Shown here: positions 13,625-21,071 of the stretch, piece by piece
Layout of the letters: each line of letters opens with the position of its first letter
Numbering within the stretch: position 1 is the first letter of the stretch
Assembly (NCBI GenBank): GCA_018065205.1
Contig: JAGHTR010000216.1
Coordinates: 1 to 23,655 of the forward strand
Source: Candidatus Colicola caccequi
GTDB lineage: Bacteria; Bacteroidota; Bacteroidia; Bacteroidales; Paludibacteraceae
Reading direction: 5' to 3'
DNA length: 23,655 nucleotides
Notes under the pieces: generated by a model
What the model saw: only the letters and a program-made list of their open reading frames with translations
The model's database searches: none
Told to the model about the DNA's origin: nothing
Program-made: the position numbers and the translations under genes

Positions 13625-14791
13625 ATGGCAACAAATATCTACCTATCACGGGCAATGGAGCCCTTGTTATTAGAAGCCTCTCAGTATTTTCCTGTAGTTT
13701 CCGTGACAGGTCCACGGCAATCTGGCAAATCAACGCTGCTAAAGCATTGTTTTCCTTCGTATAAATATGTAAGTATGAAGGATGTGCATCTGCGTGAATA
13801 TGCCTTACAGGACCCAATAGCATTTCTAAACCAGACAACGGAAGGACTTCTTATTGATGAAGTACAAAAAGTGCCCCAATTAGTGGAGTATATTCAGGGT
13901 ATAGTGGATGCTGATTCATCGCGAAAGTTTGCCCTTACAGGAAGTAGTAACTTCGAATTACTCAAATCGCTCACAGAGTCTCTTGCCGGTCGAACAGGTA
14001 TATATGAACTTTTACCTATGAGTTTAGAAGAACTAAAGGACGAACACTCTTTATCGGTAAACCAAAGGTTATACAATGGTTTTTATCCTGCCGTAATAGC
14101 CCAAAAGAATAAAGCTGCCCTATATTACCCTGCTTATATCCGAACCTACTTAGAGAAGGATGTCCGCGATTTGTTACAGGTACAAAATCAAATGTTGTTT
14201 TTGAAGTTCATTAAACTTTGTGCCGGACGGATTGGCTCTATTTTTAATGCATCCCAAATAGCCAATGAGGTTGGAGTGGATAGCAAGACCATTGCGCATT
14301 GGTTGAGTGTATTGCAAGCATCATATATCATTTATTTGCTTCCTCCATATTTTGAAAATATCTCCAAACGGGTTGTAAAATCGCCAAAGTTGTATTTTAC
14401 AGACCCCGGTTTGGCTTGTTATCTCTTGGATATAGAAATGCCTAATCAATTGGATCACGATAAAATGCGCGGAGCGCTATTTGAGAATATGATTGTAATG
14501 GAGTGTGTTAAGCACAGAATGAATCAAGGTAAAGAAGGAGGAGTCTTTTTCTATCGCGATAGTAATCAAAACGAGGTTGATATCCTTATTAAACAATCCG
14601 GTCAACTCATCGCTTTAGAGGTAAAATCAGCAATGACATACAATCCTTCCTTTGCTTCCAGTTTACTAAAGTTGCCGCAATGGACAGATACACCTATTGC
14701 TAAACGAGCGGTTGTGTATTCTGGCGATTTTGAAAACCCGATGGGGGATATTGCTCTAATTAACTATGAGCATTTGGCATCAATATTGTAA
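13625..14791 (+). CDS. AAA_14/DUF4143 ATP-binding protein
   Basis: 388 residues. The N-terminal AAA domain has Walker A GPRQSGKST (29-37), Walker B LLIDEVQ (about 75-80) and sensor-like FALTGSS. A winged-helix-like middle part (FNASQIANEVGVDSKTIAHWLSVL) and the DUF4143 C-terminal domain follow, with VVKSPKLYFTDPGLACYLL and a PD-(D/E)XK-like core NEVDIL...IALEVKSA. Such proteins are common, often horizontally moved and present in many copies in Bacteroidetes genomes; their role is not settled (nuclease, toxin-antitoxin or defence proposals). Single gene with its own promoter, next to the degenerate export locus. Confidence 0.9.
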   Translation: MATNIYLSRAMEPLLLEASQYFPVVSVTGPRQSGKSTLLKHCFPSYKYVSMKDVHLREYALQDPIAFLNQTTEGLLIDEVQKVPQLVEYIQGIVDADSSRKFALTGSSNFELLKSLTESLAGRTGIYELLPMSLEELKDEHSLSVNQRLYNGFYPAVIAQKNKAALYYPAYIRTYLEKDVRDLLQVQNQMLFLKFIKLCAGRIGSIFNASQIANEVGVDSKTIAHWLSVLQASYIIYLLPPYFENISKRVVKSPKLYFTDPGLACYLLDIEMPNQLDHDKMRGALFENMIVMECVKHRMNQGKEGGVFFYRDSNQNEVDILIKQSGQLIALEVKSAMTYNPSFASSLLKLPQWTDTPIAKRAVVYSGDFENPMGDIALINYEHLASIL

Positions 14792-14845
14792 CAAACATAT
14801 ATTTTGATAACTTCACTTTACAAAAACAAAGTTTTTGGTATGAAA

Positions 14846-14877
14846 TTTGCATATTAATAAAAAAAAGTGTACCTTTG
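14846..14877 (+). promoter_or_regulatory. Promoter of pckA
   Basis: TTTG (14846-14849), 20 bp, TACCTTTG (14870-14877). Confidence 0.82.
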
Positions 14878-14883
14878 CATCGT

Positions 14884-14966
14884 CGGAGCAGCAACACCTC
14901 TTCGGGAGGCTGTGAGCAGCCTAAATATAAAGAATTAAAATACTTAATAACAAAAATATACGTACT
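14884..14966 (+). promoter_or_regulatory. pckA leader with two overlapping hairpins
   Basis: The leader of about 83 nt contains CCTC (14897-14900) pairing with GAGG (14906-14909), and GGCTG-TGAG-CAGCC (14908-14921). The two stems share bases 14908-14909, so they exclude each other. This could be a regulatory switch or chance; no known riboswitch class is recognised. Confidence 0.35.
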
Positions 14967-16571
14967 ATGAAACAGATTGATTTATCCAAGTATGGCATCA
15001 CCGGCAGTAAGGTGATCGCTCACAATCCTTCTTATGAAGAGTTGTTTGAAGCAGAGATGAATCCTGCTTTGGAAGGCTACGAGAAGGGTCAATTGACCGA
15101 ACTCGGTGCAGTAAATGTAATGACGGGTATTTTTACCGGCCGTTCTCCTAAGGACAAGTACATCGTAGATGATGCACAGAGTCACAATAACGTTTGGTGG
15201 ACCACCGAAGGCTACAAGAACGACAACCACCCCATGTCCGAGAAGGTTTGGGCTGACGTTAAAGAAATCGCTATCAAGGAGCTCTGCAACAAGGAGTTGT
15301 ATGTAGTAGATGCTTTCTGCGGTGCTAATAAAGAGACTCACTTGGCAGTTCGCTTTATCATGGAAGTTGCATGGCAGGCTCACTTCATTAAGAACATGTT
15401 CATCCAACCCACCGAAGAAGAGTTGGAGAACTTTGAGCCCAACTTTGTTATCTACAATGCTTCCAAGGCTAAAGTAGAGAACTACAAAGAGTTAGGTCTC
15501 AACTCCGAGACTTGCGTGGCTTTCAACACCACTCAACGCGAGCAAGTAATCATCAACACCTGGTATGGTGGAGAGATGAAGAAGGGTATGTTCTCGATGC
15601 AGAACTACTACTTGCCATTGAAGGGTATTGCTTCGATGCACTGCTCGGCCAACACCGATATGGACGGCAAGAACACCGCTATTTTCTTCGGTCTATCCGG
15701 TACCGGTAAGACCACATTGAGTACCGATCCTAAGCGTCTGTTGATTGGTGACGACGAGCACGGATGGGACGACAAGGGTGTGTTCAACCTGGAAGGCGGT
15801 TGCTATGCTAAGGTGATTAAACTGGATAAAGAGAGCGAGCCTGATATCTACAACGCTATCCGTCGCAATGCATTGCTGGAGAACGTAACTGTAGATAAAG
15901 ATGGTAAGATTGACTTTGATGATAAGAGCGTAACCGAGAATACTCGCGTTAGTTATCCTATCAACCATATTGAGAAAATCGTTAAGCCTATCAGTGCCGG
16001 TCCGGATGCTAAGAACGTTATCTTCCTGAGTGCTGACGCCTTTGGTGTATTGCCTCCTGTAAGTATTTTGACTCCAGAGCAGACCAAGTACTATTTCCTG
16101 AGTGGTTTCACGGCTAAGTTAGCAGGTACCGAGCGTGGTATTACCGAGCCAACTCCTACTTTCTCGGCTTGCTTCGGTCAGGCTTTCTTGGAGTTACATC
16201 CAACTAAGTATGCTGAGGAACTGGTTAAGAAAATGGAGAAGAGCGGTGCTAAGGCTTACTTGGTTAACACCGGTTGGAATGGTTCCGGCAAGCGTATCTC
16301 GATTCGCGACACTCGTGGCATCATCGACGCTATTCTGGACGGCAGCATCCTGAATGCTCCTACCAAGAAGATTCCTTACTTCGACTTTGAAGTTCCAACG
16401 GCTCTTCCCGGTGTAGATCCAGCTATTCTTGATCCTCGCGACACGTACGCAGATCCGAAGATTTGGGACGAGAAGGCTAAAGACTTAGCCGGACGTTTCA
16501 TTAAGAACTTTGCTAAGTACGAGACCAACGAGGCCGGTAAGGCTCTTGTGGCAGCAGGTCCGAAACTCTAA
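14967..16571 (+). CDS. pckA: Phosphoenolpyruvate carboxykinase (ATP)
   Basis: 534 residues; interconverts oxaloacetate + ATP and PEP + CO2 + ADP. P-loop GLSGTGKTTLS at 242-252, with GDDEHGWDD just after (metal binding), FTGRSPKDKY near residue 58, and SVTENTRVSYPI further on. Length and motifs fit the ATP-type enzyme rather than the GTP type. In fermentative Bacteroidetes it usually runs toward oxaloacetate, feeding the succinate/propionate branch with ATP formation. It uses frequent, optimised codons (GCT, CGT, AAG), suggesting high expression. Single-gene unit with strong promoter and terminator. Confidence 0.97.
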   Translation: MKQIDLSKYGITGSKVIAHNPSYEELFEAEMNPALEGYEKGQLTELGAVNVMTGIFTGRSPKDKYIVDDAQSHNNVWWTTEGYKNDNHPMSEKVWADVKEIAIKELCNKELYVVDAFCGANKETHLAVRFIMEVAWQAHFIKNMFIQPTEEELENFEPNFVIYNASKAKVENYKELGLNSETCVAFNTTQREQVIINTWYGGEMKKGMFSMQNYYLPLKGIASMHCSANTDMDGKNTAIFFGLSGTGKTTLSTDPKRLLIGDDEHGWDDKGVFNLEGGCYAKVIKLDKESEPDIYNAIRRNALLENVTVDKDGKIDFDDKSVTENTRVSYPINHIEKIVKPISAGPDAKNVIFLSADAFGVLPPVSILTPEQTKYYFLSGFTAKLAGTERGITEPTPTFSACFGQAFLELHPTKYAEELVKKMEKSGAKAYLVNTGWNGSGKRISIRDTRGIIDAILDGSILNAPTKKIPYFDFEVPTALPGVDPAILDPRDTYADPKIWDEKAKDLAGRFIKNFAKYETNEAGKALVAAGPKL

Positions 16572-16592
16572 TTCTATAGAGCAAAATAAAAG

Positions 16593-16621
16593 CCCCCGAG
16601 AAGAACATTCTCGGGGGTTTT
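16593..16621. terminator. Terminator of pckA, shared with the zinc-ribbon gene
   Basis: CCCCCGAGAA-GAACA-TTCTCGGGGG: perfect 10-bp stem with A's before and T's after, so it can act in both directions at the convergent ends of pckA and the - operon. Confidence 0.93.
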
Positions 16622-16641
16622 CTTTGAGTAAGACCTATGAT

Positions 16642-17406
16642 TTACTTTTTCTTCTTGGTATCTTCGCCCATCTCAGGATCTACTAAGATACGACCGCAGA
16701 ACTCACAAACGATGATTTTCTTGCGTTGACGAATATCCAACTGTTTTTGTGCAGGAATTTTAGAGTGGCAACCACCGCAACTATCGCGAACCACTTTAAC
16801 AACTGCCAAGCCGTTATGCGCATTCTTACGGATGTTCTTAAAGGCATTAAGCAGACGACTTTCAATCTTCTTCTCAATATCTCCGGAACGAAGGATGAGG
16901 GCTTCTGTTTCAGCCTTAGTCTCAGCCATGATAGCATCTAACTCGCTGCGTTTTTGGTCCAAGTCAGAAGTGCGATCGGTAATCGTTTCTTGGGTCTTTG
17001 TTTTATTCTCCTTCAGTGCCTCAATGTCGGCTGTGAATTGACGAATTTTCTTCTCGCTCAATTCAATATCTAACTGTTGGAACTCAATTTCCTTAGTGAG
17101 GTTATCAAACTCACGATTGTTACGCACGTTATTCTGTTGCTCTTTATAGCGGCTGATGGCAGCATTGGCATTAGCCATACGAACACGATGGTCAGCAATC
17201 TGTGTCTCATCCTCCTTTATCTGAGCCTCGATATTAGCCAAACGAGTCTTGAGACCTTCTACCTCGTCGCTCATATCTTTTACTTCCTGAGGCAGTTCAC
17301 CGGTTAAAATACGCAGTTCGTCAATTTTAGAATCGACTTGTTGTAACTCATAGAGGGCTTTCAGTTTCTCCTCAATGGTCATTTCTTTTTCTTCTTTCTT
17401 TGCCAT
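16642..17406 (-). CDS. Coiled-coil protein with C-terminal zinc ribbon (C4-type)
   Basis: 254 residues. A long Glu/Lys-rich coiled coil (about 10-190, with heptad-like repeats such as VEGLKTRLANIEAQIKEDE) is followed by a zinc ribbon with two CxxC pairs, CGGC and CEFC, and RQRKKIIVCEFCGRILVDPE. This is the CT398/YbjQ-unrelated 'zinc ribbon domain-containing' family that often sits next to nif3, as here. The function is unknown; CT398-type proteins have been proposed to interact with sigma-54 or the type III export apparatus in other bacteria, which need not hold here. Lysine-rich C-terminus (DTKKKK). Third gene of the DUF5606-nif3 operon; a TAG-bearing 8-bp repeat lies in the 61-bp spacer. 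Confidence 0.88.
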   Translation of the reverse strand: MAKKEEKEMTIEEKLKALYELQQVDSKIDELRILTGELPQEVKDMSDEVEGLKTRLANIEAQIKEDETQIADHRVRMANANAAISRYKEQQNNVRNNREFDNLTKEIEFQQLDIELSEKKIRQFTADIEALKENKTKTQETITDRTSDLDQKRSELDAIMAETKAETEALILRSGDIEKKIESRLLNAFKNIRKNAHNGLAVVKVVRDSCGGCHSKIPAQKQLDIRQRKKIIVCEFCGRILVDPEMGEDTKKKK

Positions 17407-17432
17407 AGTTGTATGATTTTTTATTTTATAGA

Positions 17433-17472
17433 TAACTAGATTACTAGAATACTAGAACACTAGAGTTCTAGA
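17433..17472. repeat. 8-bp CTAG-bearing tandem repeat
   Basis: Five head-to-tail 8-mers, TAACTAGA, TTACTAGA, ATACTAGA, ACACTAGA and GTTCTAGA. The last unit contains the stop codon (TAG on the - strand, 17470-17468) of nif3. With an 8-bp period, successive TAGs on the - strand fall in different reading frames. CTAG occurs five times in 40 bp. Confidence 0.85.
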
Positions 17473-18229
17473 AAAGTTTAACGGGAGTATTATCGGCCTG
17501 ACTGATATAGGTGGTCAGATGGTCGGAAAGCAACTCCTTATATATATCGCGCGTATAATGCTCGCTTACCCAATGGTCAATATCCACAATACCTATTTGT
17601 CCCACAGCGTCCAAGAACTCATGATACTTAAAGTCCGCGGACAGGTACACATCCGCCTTTTGTGCAATGGCTTCATTCACAAACTCCGCTCCGGCTCCAC
17701 CGCACAATGCAATTGTTTGCACAAGTGGTTGCTTAGGAGCGACATAGCGGATATAAGTGGTGTTGAAGGTGCGTTTCACTAAGTCTAAGAAATGATCGAA
17801 TGGCATAGGTGCAGATAATTGACCAATGGCACCCAAACCATATTCATCTCCCGCTAACAAACGATAGTTCTGCAAGCCTAATTTCTCCGCCATCCGTCCA
17901 CTCACGCCATGCAAATAATTATCCATGGCAGTATGACTGGAATAGATAGCGATATGATGCTCAATGGCTAATGCGACAATACGTTCTTGAGGTGTATTGC
18001 CACAAATCGTTTTTAAGCCATGGAAGAGTAAAGGATGGTGCGAAATAATTAAATCGCAATGCAACTCAATAGCCTCAGCCACTACAGATTCAGTAATATC
18101 CGTAGTAAGCAATGCGGCATGAATATCTGCATTACGATTTCCCACCTGCAGTCCCGAATTATCCCACTCCTCTTGCCACTTCAGCGGGGCTACAGACTCT
18201 ATGATATTGATTATCTCACTTAGACGCAA
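17468..18229 (-). CDS. Nif3-like dinuclear metal-centre protein
   Basis: 253 residues from TTG 18229, the only usable start (MRLSEIINIIESVAPLKWQEEWDNSGLQVG fits the family's N-terminus, with Leu/Met first). Short form of the family (no PII-like insert of the 370-residue type). Metal ligands: IISHHPLLFHG (His64, His65), AMDNYLHG (Asp103) and DIDHWVSEHY (His, Glu near the C-terminus). The family is annotated as GTP cyclohydrolase I type 2 or Nif3 hexamer; the true substrate is not settled. It starts 12 bp after the DUF5606 stop (TAA 18242-18244). Confidence 0.88.
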   Translation of the reverse strand: MRLSEIINIIESVAPLKWQEEWDNSGLQVGNRNADIHAALLTTDITESVVAEAIELHCDLIISHHPLLFHGLKTICGNTPQERIVALAIEHHIAIYSSHTAMDNYLHGVSGRMAEKLGLQNYRLLAGDEYGLGAIGQLSAPMPFDHFLDLVKRTFNTTYIRYVAPKQPLVQTIALCGGAGAEFVNEAIAQKADVYLSADFKYHEFLDAVGQIGIVDIDHWVSEHYTRDIYKELLSDHLTTYISQADNTPVKLF

Positions 18230-18241
18230 TGATCTAAATTA

Positions 18242-18784
18242 TTATCCTTTCTTTGCACCGACGCCGGTTTTTGCGGCCGCTTTACCTGCGGCTTTTTGCG
18301 TTTTTACTTGGGCCTTTGGTGCAGTTGTTTTCTTAACCGGAGCAGCCTTAACGGTCTCTTGTGGAGCAGCCTCTGCCTCTGCATTATCTTCCTTAACGGT
18401 GAAATCTGTGATACCGGCATTGATGAGCACATTGTACCATACTACCAACTTACGAATGTCACTCGGATAAACGCGGTCTACATCGTAATTAGGAACGAAG
18501 GAAGCGAAGTAAGCGCGAAGAGCATCATTGTCAGCCTTCTTAGCATCAATGGAAGATGCTTTAAGGTTTTCTTTCTTACCTAAACGAGTCAGCACCTCAC
18601 TTAAGGGCAGGTCCTCATCCATCGTGAACATAGATACATCGGCCAATGCGACGATCTTATCGCGAGCATACGTTGGCATACGTTTACCGTCTAAAAGCGA
18701 CTCAACGATGAGCATGTTAGTACCATGATTGACCAGTTTATACAAACCGGGTTTACCGGTGATAGCAAGAATATTTTCTAACAT
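18242..18784 (-). CDS. DUF5606 protein
   Basis: 180 residues. The N-terminal 125 or so (MLENILAITGKPGLYKLVNHG, then NMLIVESLLDGKRMPTYARDKI, VPNYDVDRVYPSDIRKLVVWYN) match the Bacteroidetes-restricted DUF5606 family. The last 45 residues are Ala/Lys/Pro-rich (KAAPVKKTTAPKAQVKTQKAAGKAAAKTG), a histone-H1-like basic tail. The function is unknown; a nucleic-acid-binding role is suggested only by the tail. First gene of the DUF5606-nif3-zinc ribbon operon, with its own promoter at 18815-18846. Confidence 0.85.
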   Translation of the reverse strand: MLENILAITGKPGLYKLVNHGTNMLIVESLLDGKRMPTYARDKIVALADVSMFTMDEDLPLSEVLTRLGKKENLKASSIDAKKADNDALRAYFASFVPNYDVDRVYPSDIRKLVVWYNVLINAGITDFTVKEDNAEAEAAPQETVKAAPVKKTTAPKAQVKTQKAAGKAAAKTGVGAKKG

Positions 18785-18814
18785 AATGGTATGTGTTTAT
18801 TTCAAATTAGCGCA

Positions 18815-18846
18815 CAAAAGTACTATTTTTTTTTGATATATGCAAA
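18815..18846 (-). promoter_or_regulatory. Promoter of the DUF5606 operon
   Basis: On the - strand TTTG (18846-18843), 20 bp, TACTTTTG (18822-18815). The -33 lies in a perfect TGCAAAT-AA-ATTTGCA inverted repeat (18841-18856). Confidence 0.82.
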
Positions 18847-18878
18847 TAAATTTGCACAATTACTTGGGCAAGTTAGTA

Positions 18879-20219
18879 TTATTCCACAATCTTGCCCTTG
18901 AGTGTAGCAGCGGAAGCCTCTTCGATGCGTACCTGAACGAATTCGCCGATATGGCGTCCCTCACGAGGGAAGACCACCGTCTTATAGGTGCCGGTACGTC
19001 CATACATATCATCGTGACTGCGCTTGGAATATCCTTCTACCAGCACTTCCACGGTCTTACCTATTTCCTTGAGGTTACTTTGCAAAGACAGTTCGTTTTG
19101 TAGAGCAATGATTTCATTGAGTCGGCGCACTTTCTCTTCCTCGGGCACATTATCCGGATAAACGCGACTAGCTCGGGTGCCGGGTCGTTCAGAGTATTTG
19201 AACATGAATGCGGTATCAAATCCTACCTCACGCATCAGACTCAATGTCATCGCATGATCCTCTAATGTCTCGCTATGGAAACCGCAGAACACATCTGTTC
19301 CGATAGTTGCATCCGGCAGGATACGGCGGATAGCGGCAATACGGTCCAGGTACCACTCGCGCGTGTACTTGCGATTCATGATATCCAGAATGCGATTGCT
19401 GCCACTTTGTACCGGCAGATGGATGAACCGGCATAAGTTAGGATGTCGGCTGATGGCATACAACGTTTCGTCCGACATGTCTTTGGGGTGACTGGTAGTG
19501 AAACGCACGCGCATATTGGGCACAGCCTCAGCCACTAATTCAAGCAATTGCGGGAAGCCGACGTCCTGACCTTGGTTGATGTAATGATATGAATTGACAT
19601 TTTGTCCCAGCAACGTCACCTCTTTGTAGCCTTTCGCCTCCAAGTCCTTCACCTCAGCCAATATACTTTCCACATCTCTACTCCGTTCTCGTCCGCGAGT
19701 GTAGGGTACCACACAATACGAGCAGAAATTATTGCATCCGCGCATGATGCTGACAAATCCAGAGATGGACTTACCTATTCGGGCAGGAATAATATCGCGG
19801 TAGGTCTCTGTGGTACTCAATTCCACATTGATGGCTTTATGTCCCTGCAGGGCTTGTGCTAATAGATTAGGTATATCTAAATACGCATCAGGACCTGCCA
19901 CAAAATCCACTTTCCAATCATCAATCAGCGTTTGTCCCATACGTTCAGCCATGCAGCCTATTACGCCGATGACGGCGTGAGAGTTGAGCGTTGAGAGTTT
20001 AGTGTTTAAAGATTTTCGCTTTAATGCGCGGATTTCTTCAAGGCGATGAAGGACAGTTTGTTCGGCCTTATCACGAATAGAGCAAGTATTGAGGATGACG
20101 ATATCCGCCTGATCAATACTATCTGTTAGTTCGGCTTGAGTGGTCTGCATGATAGCCGCCACCACTTCCGAATCGGCCACATTCATTTGACAGCCGTATG
20201 TCTCAATATAGAATTTCAA
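18879..20219 (-). CDS. miaB: tRNA-2-methylthio-N6-dimethylallyladenosine synthase
   Basis: 446 residues. Adds a methylthio group to i6A37 of tRNA. The N-terminal UPF0004 domain has iron-sulfur Cys10 (TYGCQMN), Cys46 (NTCSIRDK) and Cys89 (IGCMA). The radical SAM motif is Cys162-xxx-Cys166-xx-Cys169 (CNNFCSYC), and a TRAM domain ends the protein. The start is TTG 20219, overlapping the nagB stop (TTGA). The next ATG (residue 12) would remove Cys10 and so is excluded. Residues about 71-81 (LNTKLSTLNSH) are an insertion absent from E. coli MiaB and come from a 7-bp tandem repeat. Last gene of yhcH-glgB-nagB-miaB. Confidence 0.95.
   Translation of the reverse strand: MKFYIETYGCQMNVADSEVVAAIMQTTQAELTDSIDQADIVILNTCSIRDKAEQTVLHRLEEIRALKRKSLNTKLSTLNSHAVIGVIGCMAERMGQTLIDDWKVDFVAGPDAYLDIPNLLAQALQGHKAINVELSTTETYRDIIPARIGKSISGFVSIMRGCNNFCSYCVVPYTRGRERSRDVESILAEVKDLEAKGYKEVTLLGQNVNSYHYINQGQDVGFPQLLELVAEAVPNMRVRFTTSHPKDMSDETLYAISRHPNLCRFIHLPVQSGSNRILDIMNRKYTREWYLDRIAAIRRILPDATIGTDVFCGFHSETLEDHAMTLSLMREVGFDTAFMFKYSERPGTRASRVYPDNVPEEEKVRRLNEIIALQNELSLQSNLKEIGKTVEVLVEGYSKRSHDDMYGRTGTYKTVVFPREGRHIGEFVQVRIEEASAATLKGKIVE
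19979..20006. repeat. 7-bp tandem repeat inside miaB
   Basis: Four 7-mers on the + strand: GAGAGTT, GAGCGTT, GAGAGTT, TAGTGTT. They encode part of an extra loop (residues 72-80) between the first and third Cys ligands of MiaB. The reading frame is kept. Confidence 0.75.
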
Positions 20220-21025
20220 AGCAATGTCTTGGGGTCCAAATTATTCTTCTCAATATCTTTGAAGTAGCGATATGTACCCACCTTCAGTTCGTCGCAAGCC
20301 AAGTCATCGCATACGATGATACCATGCTGGTGCATTTGTAAAGCACTGACGGTCCACATGTGAGAAATAGGTTTCTCGATTACATGCAGCAAGGCACGAG
20401 CTTTTTGGTGTCCATTCACCAAGATGAGCACTTCTTTAGCATCCATCACAGTACCTACACCTACGGTGAGGGCGGTCTTGGGCACAAGATTGATGTCGTT
20501 ATTGAAGAAGCGACTATTGGCAATTATCGTGTCGGTAGTCAGTTCTTTCTTGCGGGTACGGCTGCTTAAAGAGCTGCCGGGCTCGTTGAAAGCGATATGA
20601 CCATCAGGACCTATACCACCCAGGAAGAGGTCAATGCCACCATAGTTCTTGATTTTCTCTTCGTAACGAGCACACTCGGCCTCCAGGTCAGCAGCGTTGC
20701 CGTTCAGGATATTGACGTTCTCCTTCTTAATATCAATATGGGAGAAGAAATTATTCCACATGAAACTATGGTAACTCTCGGGGTGTTCTTCGGGCAATCC
20801 CACATATTCATCCATGTTGAAGGTAACCACGTTACGGAAACTTACTTTTCCGGCTTGGTTAAGTTTAATTAATTCACGGTACATTCCCAGAGGACTGGAA
20901 CCGGTAGGAAGACCTAACACAAACGGATTGCTCTCCTTAGGTTGGAAAGCGTTGATTTTTTTTGCTACGTAGTTGGCTGCCCATTGGGACATCAAGTCGT
21001 AGTCTTTTTCAATAATTACTCGCAT
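20216..21025 (-). CDS. nagB: Glucosamine-6-phosphate deaminase
   Basis: 269 residues; converts glucosamine-6-phosphate to fructose-6-phosphate and ammonia. Motifs: LPTGSSPLGMY, TFNMDEYVGL (catalytic Asp), and GGIGPDGHIAFNEPGSSLSSRTR with the Asp/His/Glu triad of the isomerase fold; VGVGTVMDAKEV is the C-terminal signature. Length as E. coli NagB (266). Coupled to miaB by a TTGA overlap, and 36 bp after glgB across a TTAATTAA-rich repeat. No nagA is in the window. With a YhcH-type protein upstream it points to use of sialic acid or host glycan aminosugars. Confidence 0.96.
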   Translation of the reverse strand: MRVIIEKDYDLMSQWAANYVAKKINAFQPKESNPFVLGLPTGSSPLGMYRELIKLNQAGKVSFRNVVTFNMDEYVGLPEEHPESYHSFMWNNFFSHIDIKKENVNILNGNAADLEAECARYEEKIKNYGGIDLFLGGIGPDGHIAFNEPGSSLSSRTRKKELTTDTIIANSRFFNNDINLVPKTALTVGVGTVMDAKEVLILVNGHQKARALLHVIEKPISHMWTVSALQMHQHGIIVCDDLACDELKVGTYRYFKDIEKNNLDPKTLL

Positions 21026-21038
21026 TGTTTTGATTATT

Positions 21039-21071
21039 TTAGTTAATTAATCAGTAGTTAGTTAATTAATC
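21039..21071. repeat. 14-bp direct repeat at the glgB/nagB junction
   Basis: TTAGTTAATTAATC occurs at 21039-21052 and again at 21058-21071, period 19 bp. The second copy contains the glgB stop (TAA on the - strand, 21064-21062). Stop codons occur in all frames of the 36-bp spacer. Confidence 0.75.

Noticed and set aside
14821..14837. Terminator after the DUF4143 ATPase gene
   Set aside because: CAAAAAC-AAA-GTTTTTG is a weak A/T-rich stem with a 3-nt loop and no T tract after it.
18866..18897. Terminator of the yhcH-glgB-nagB-miaB operon
   Set aside because: GGGCAAG/CTTGCCC could pair, but the loop is 18 nt and no T tract follows, so I did not call it.
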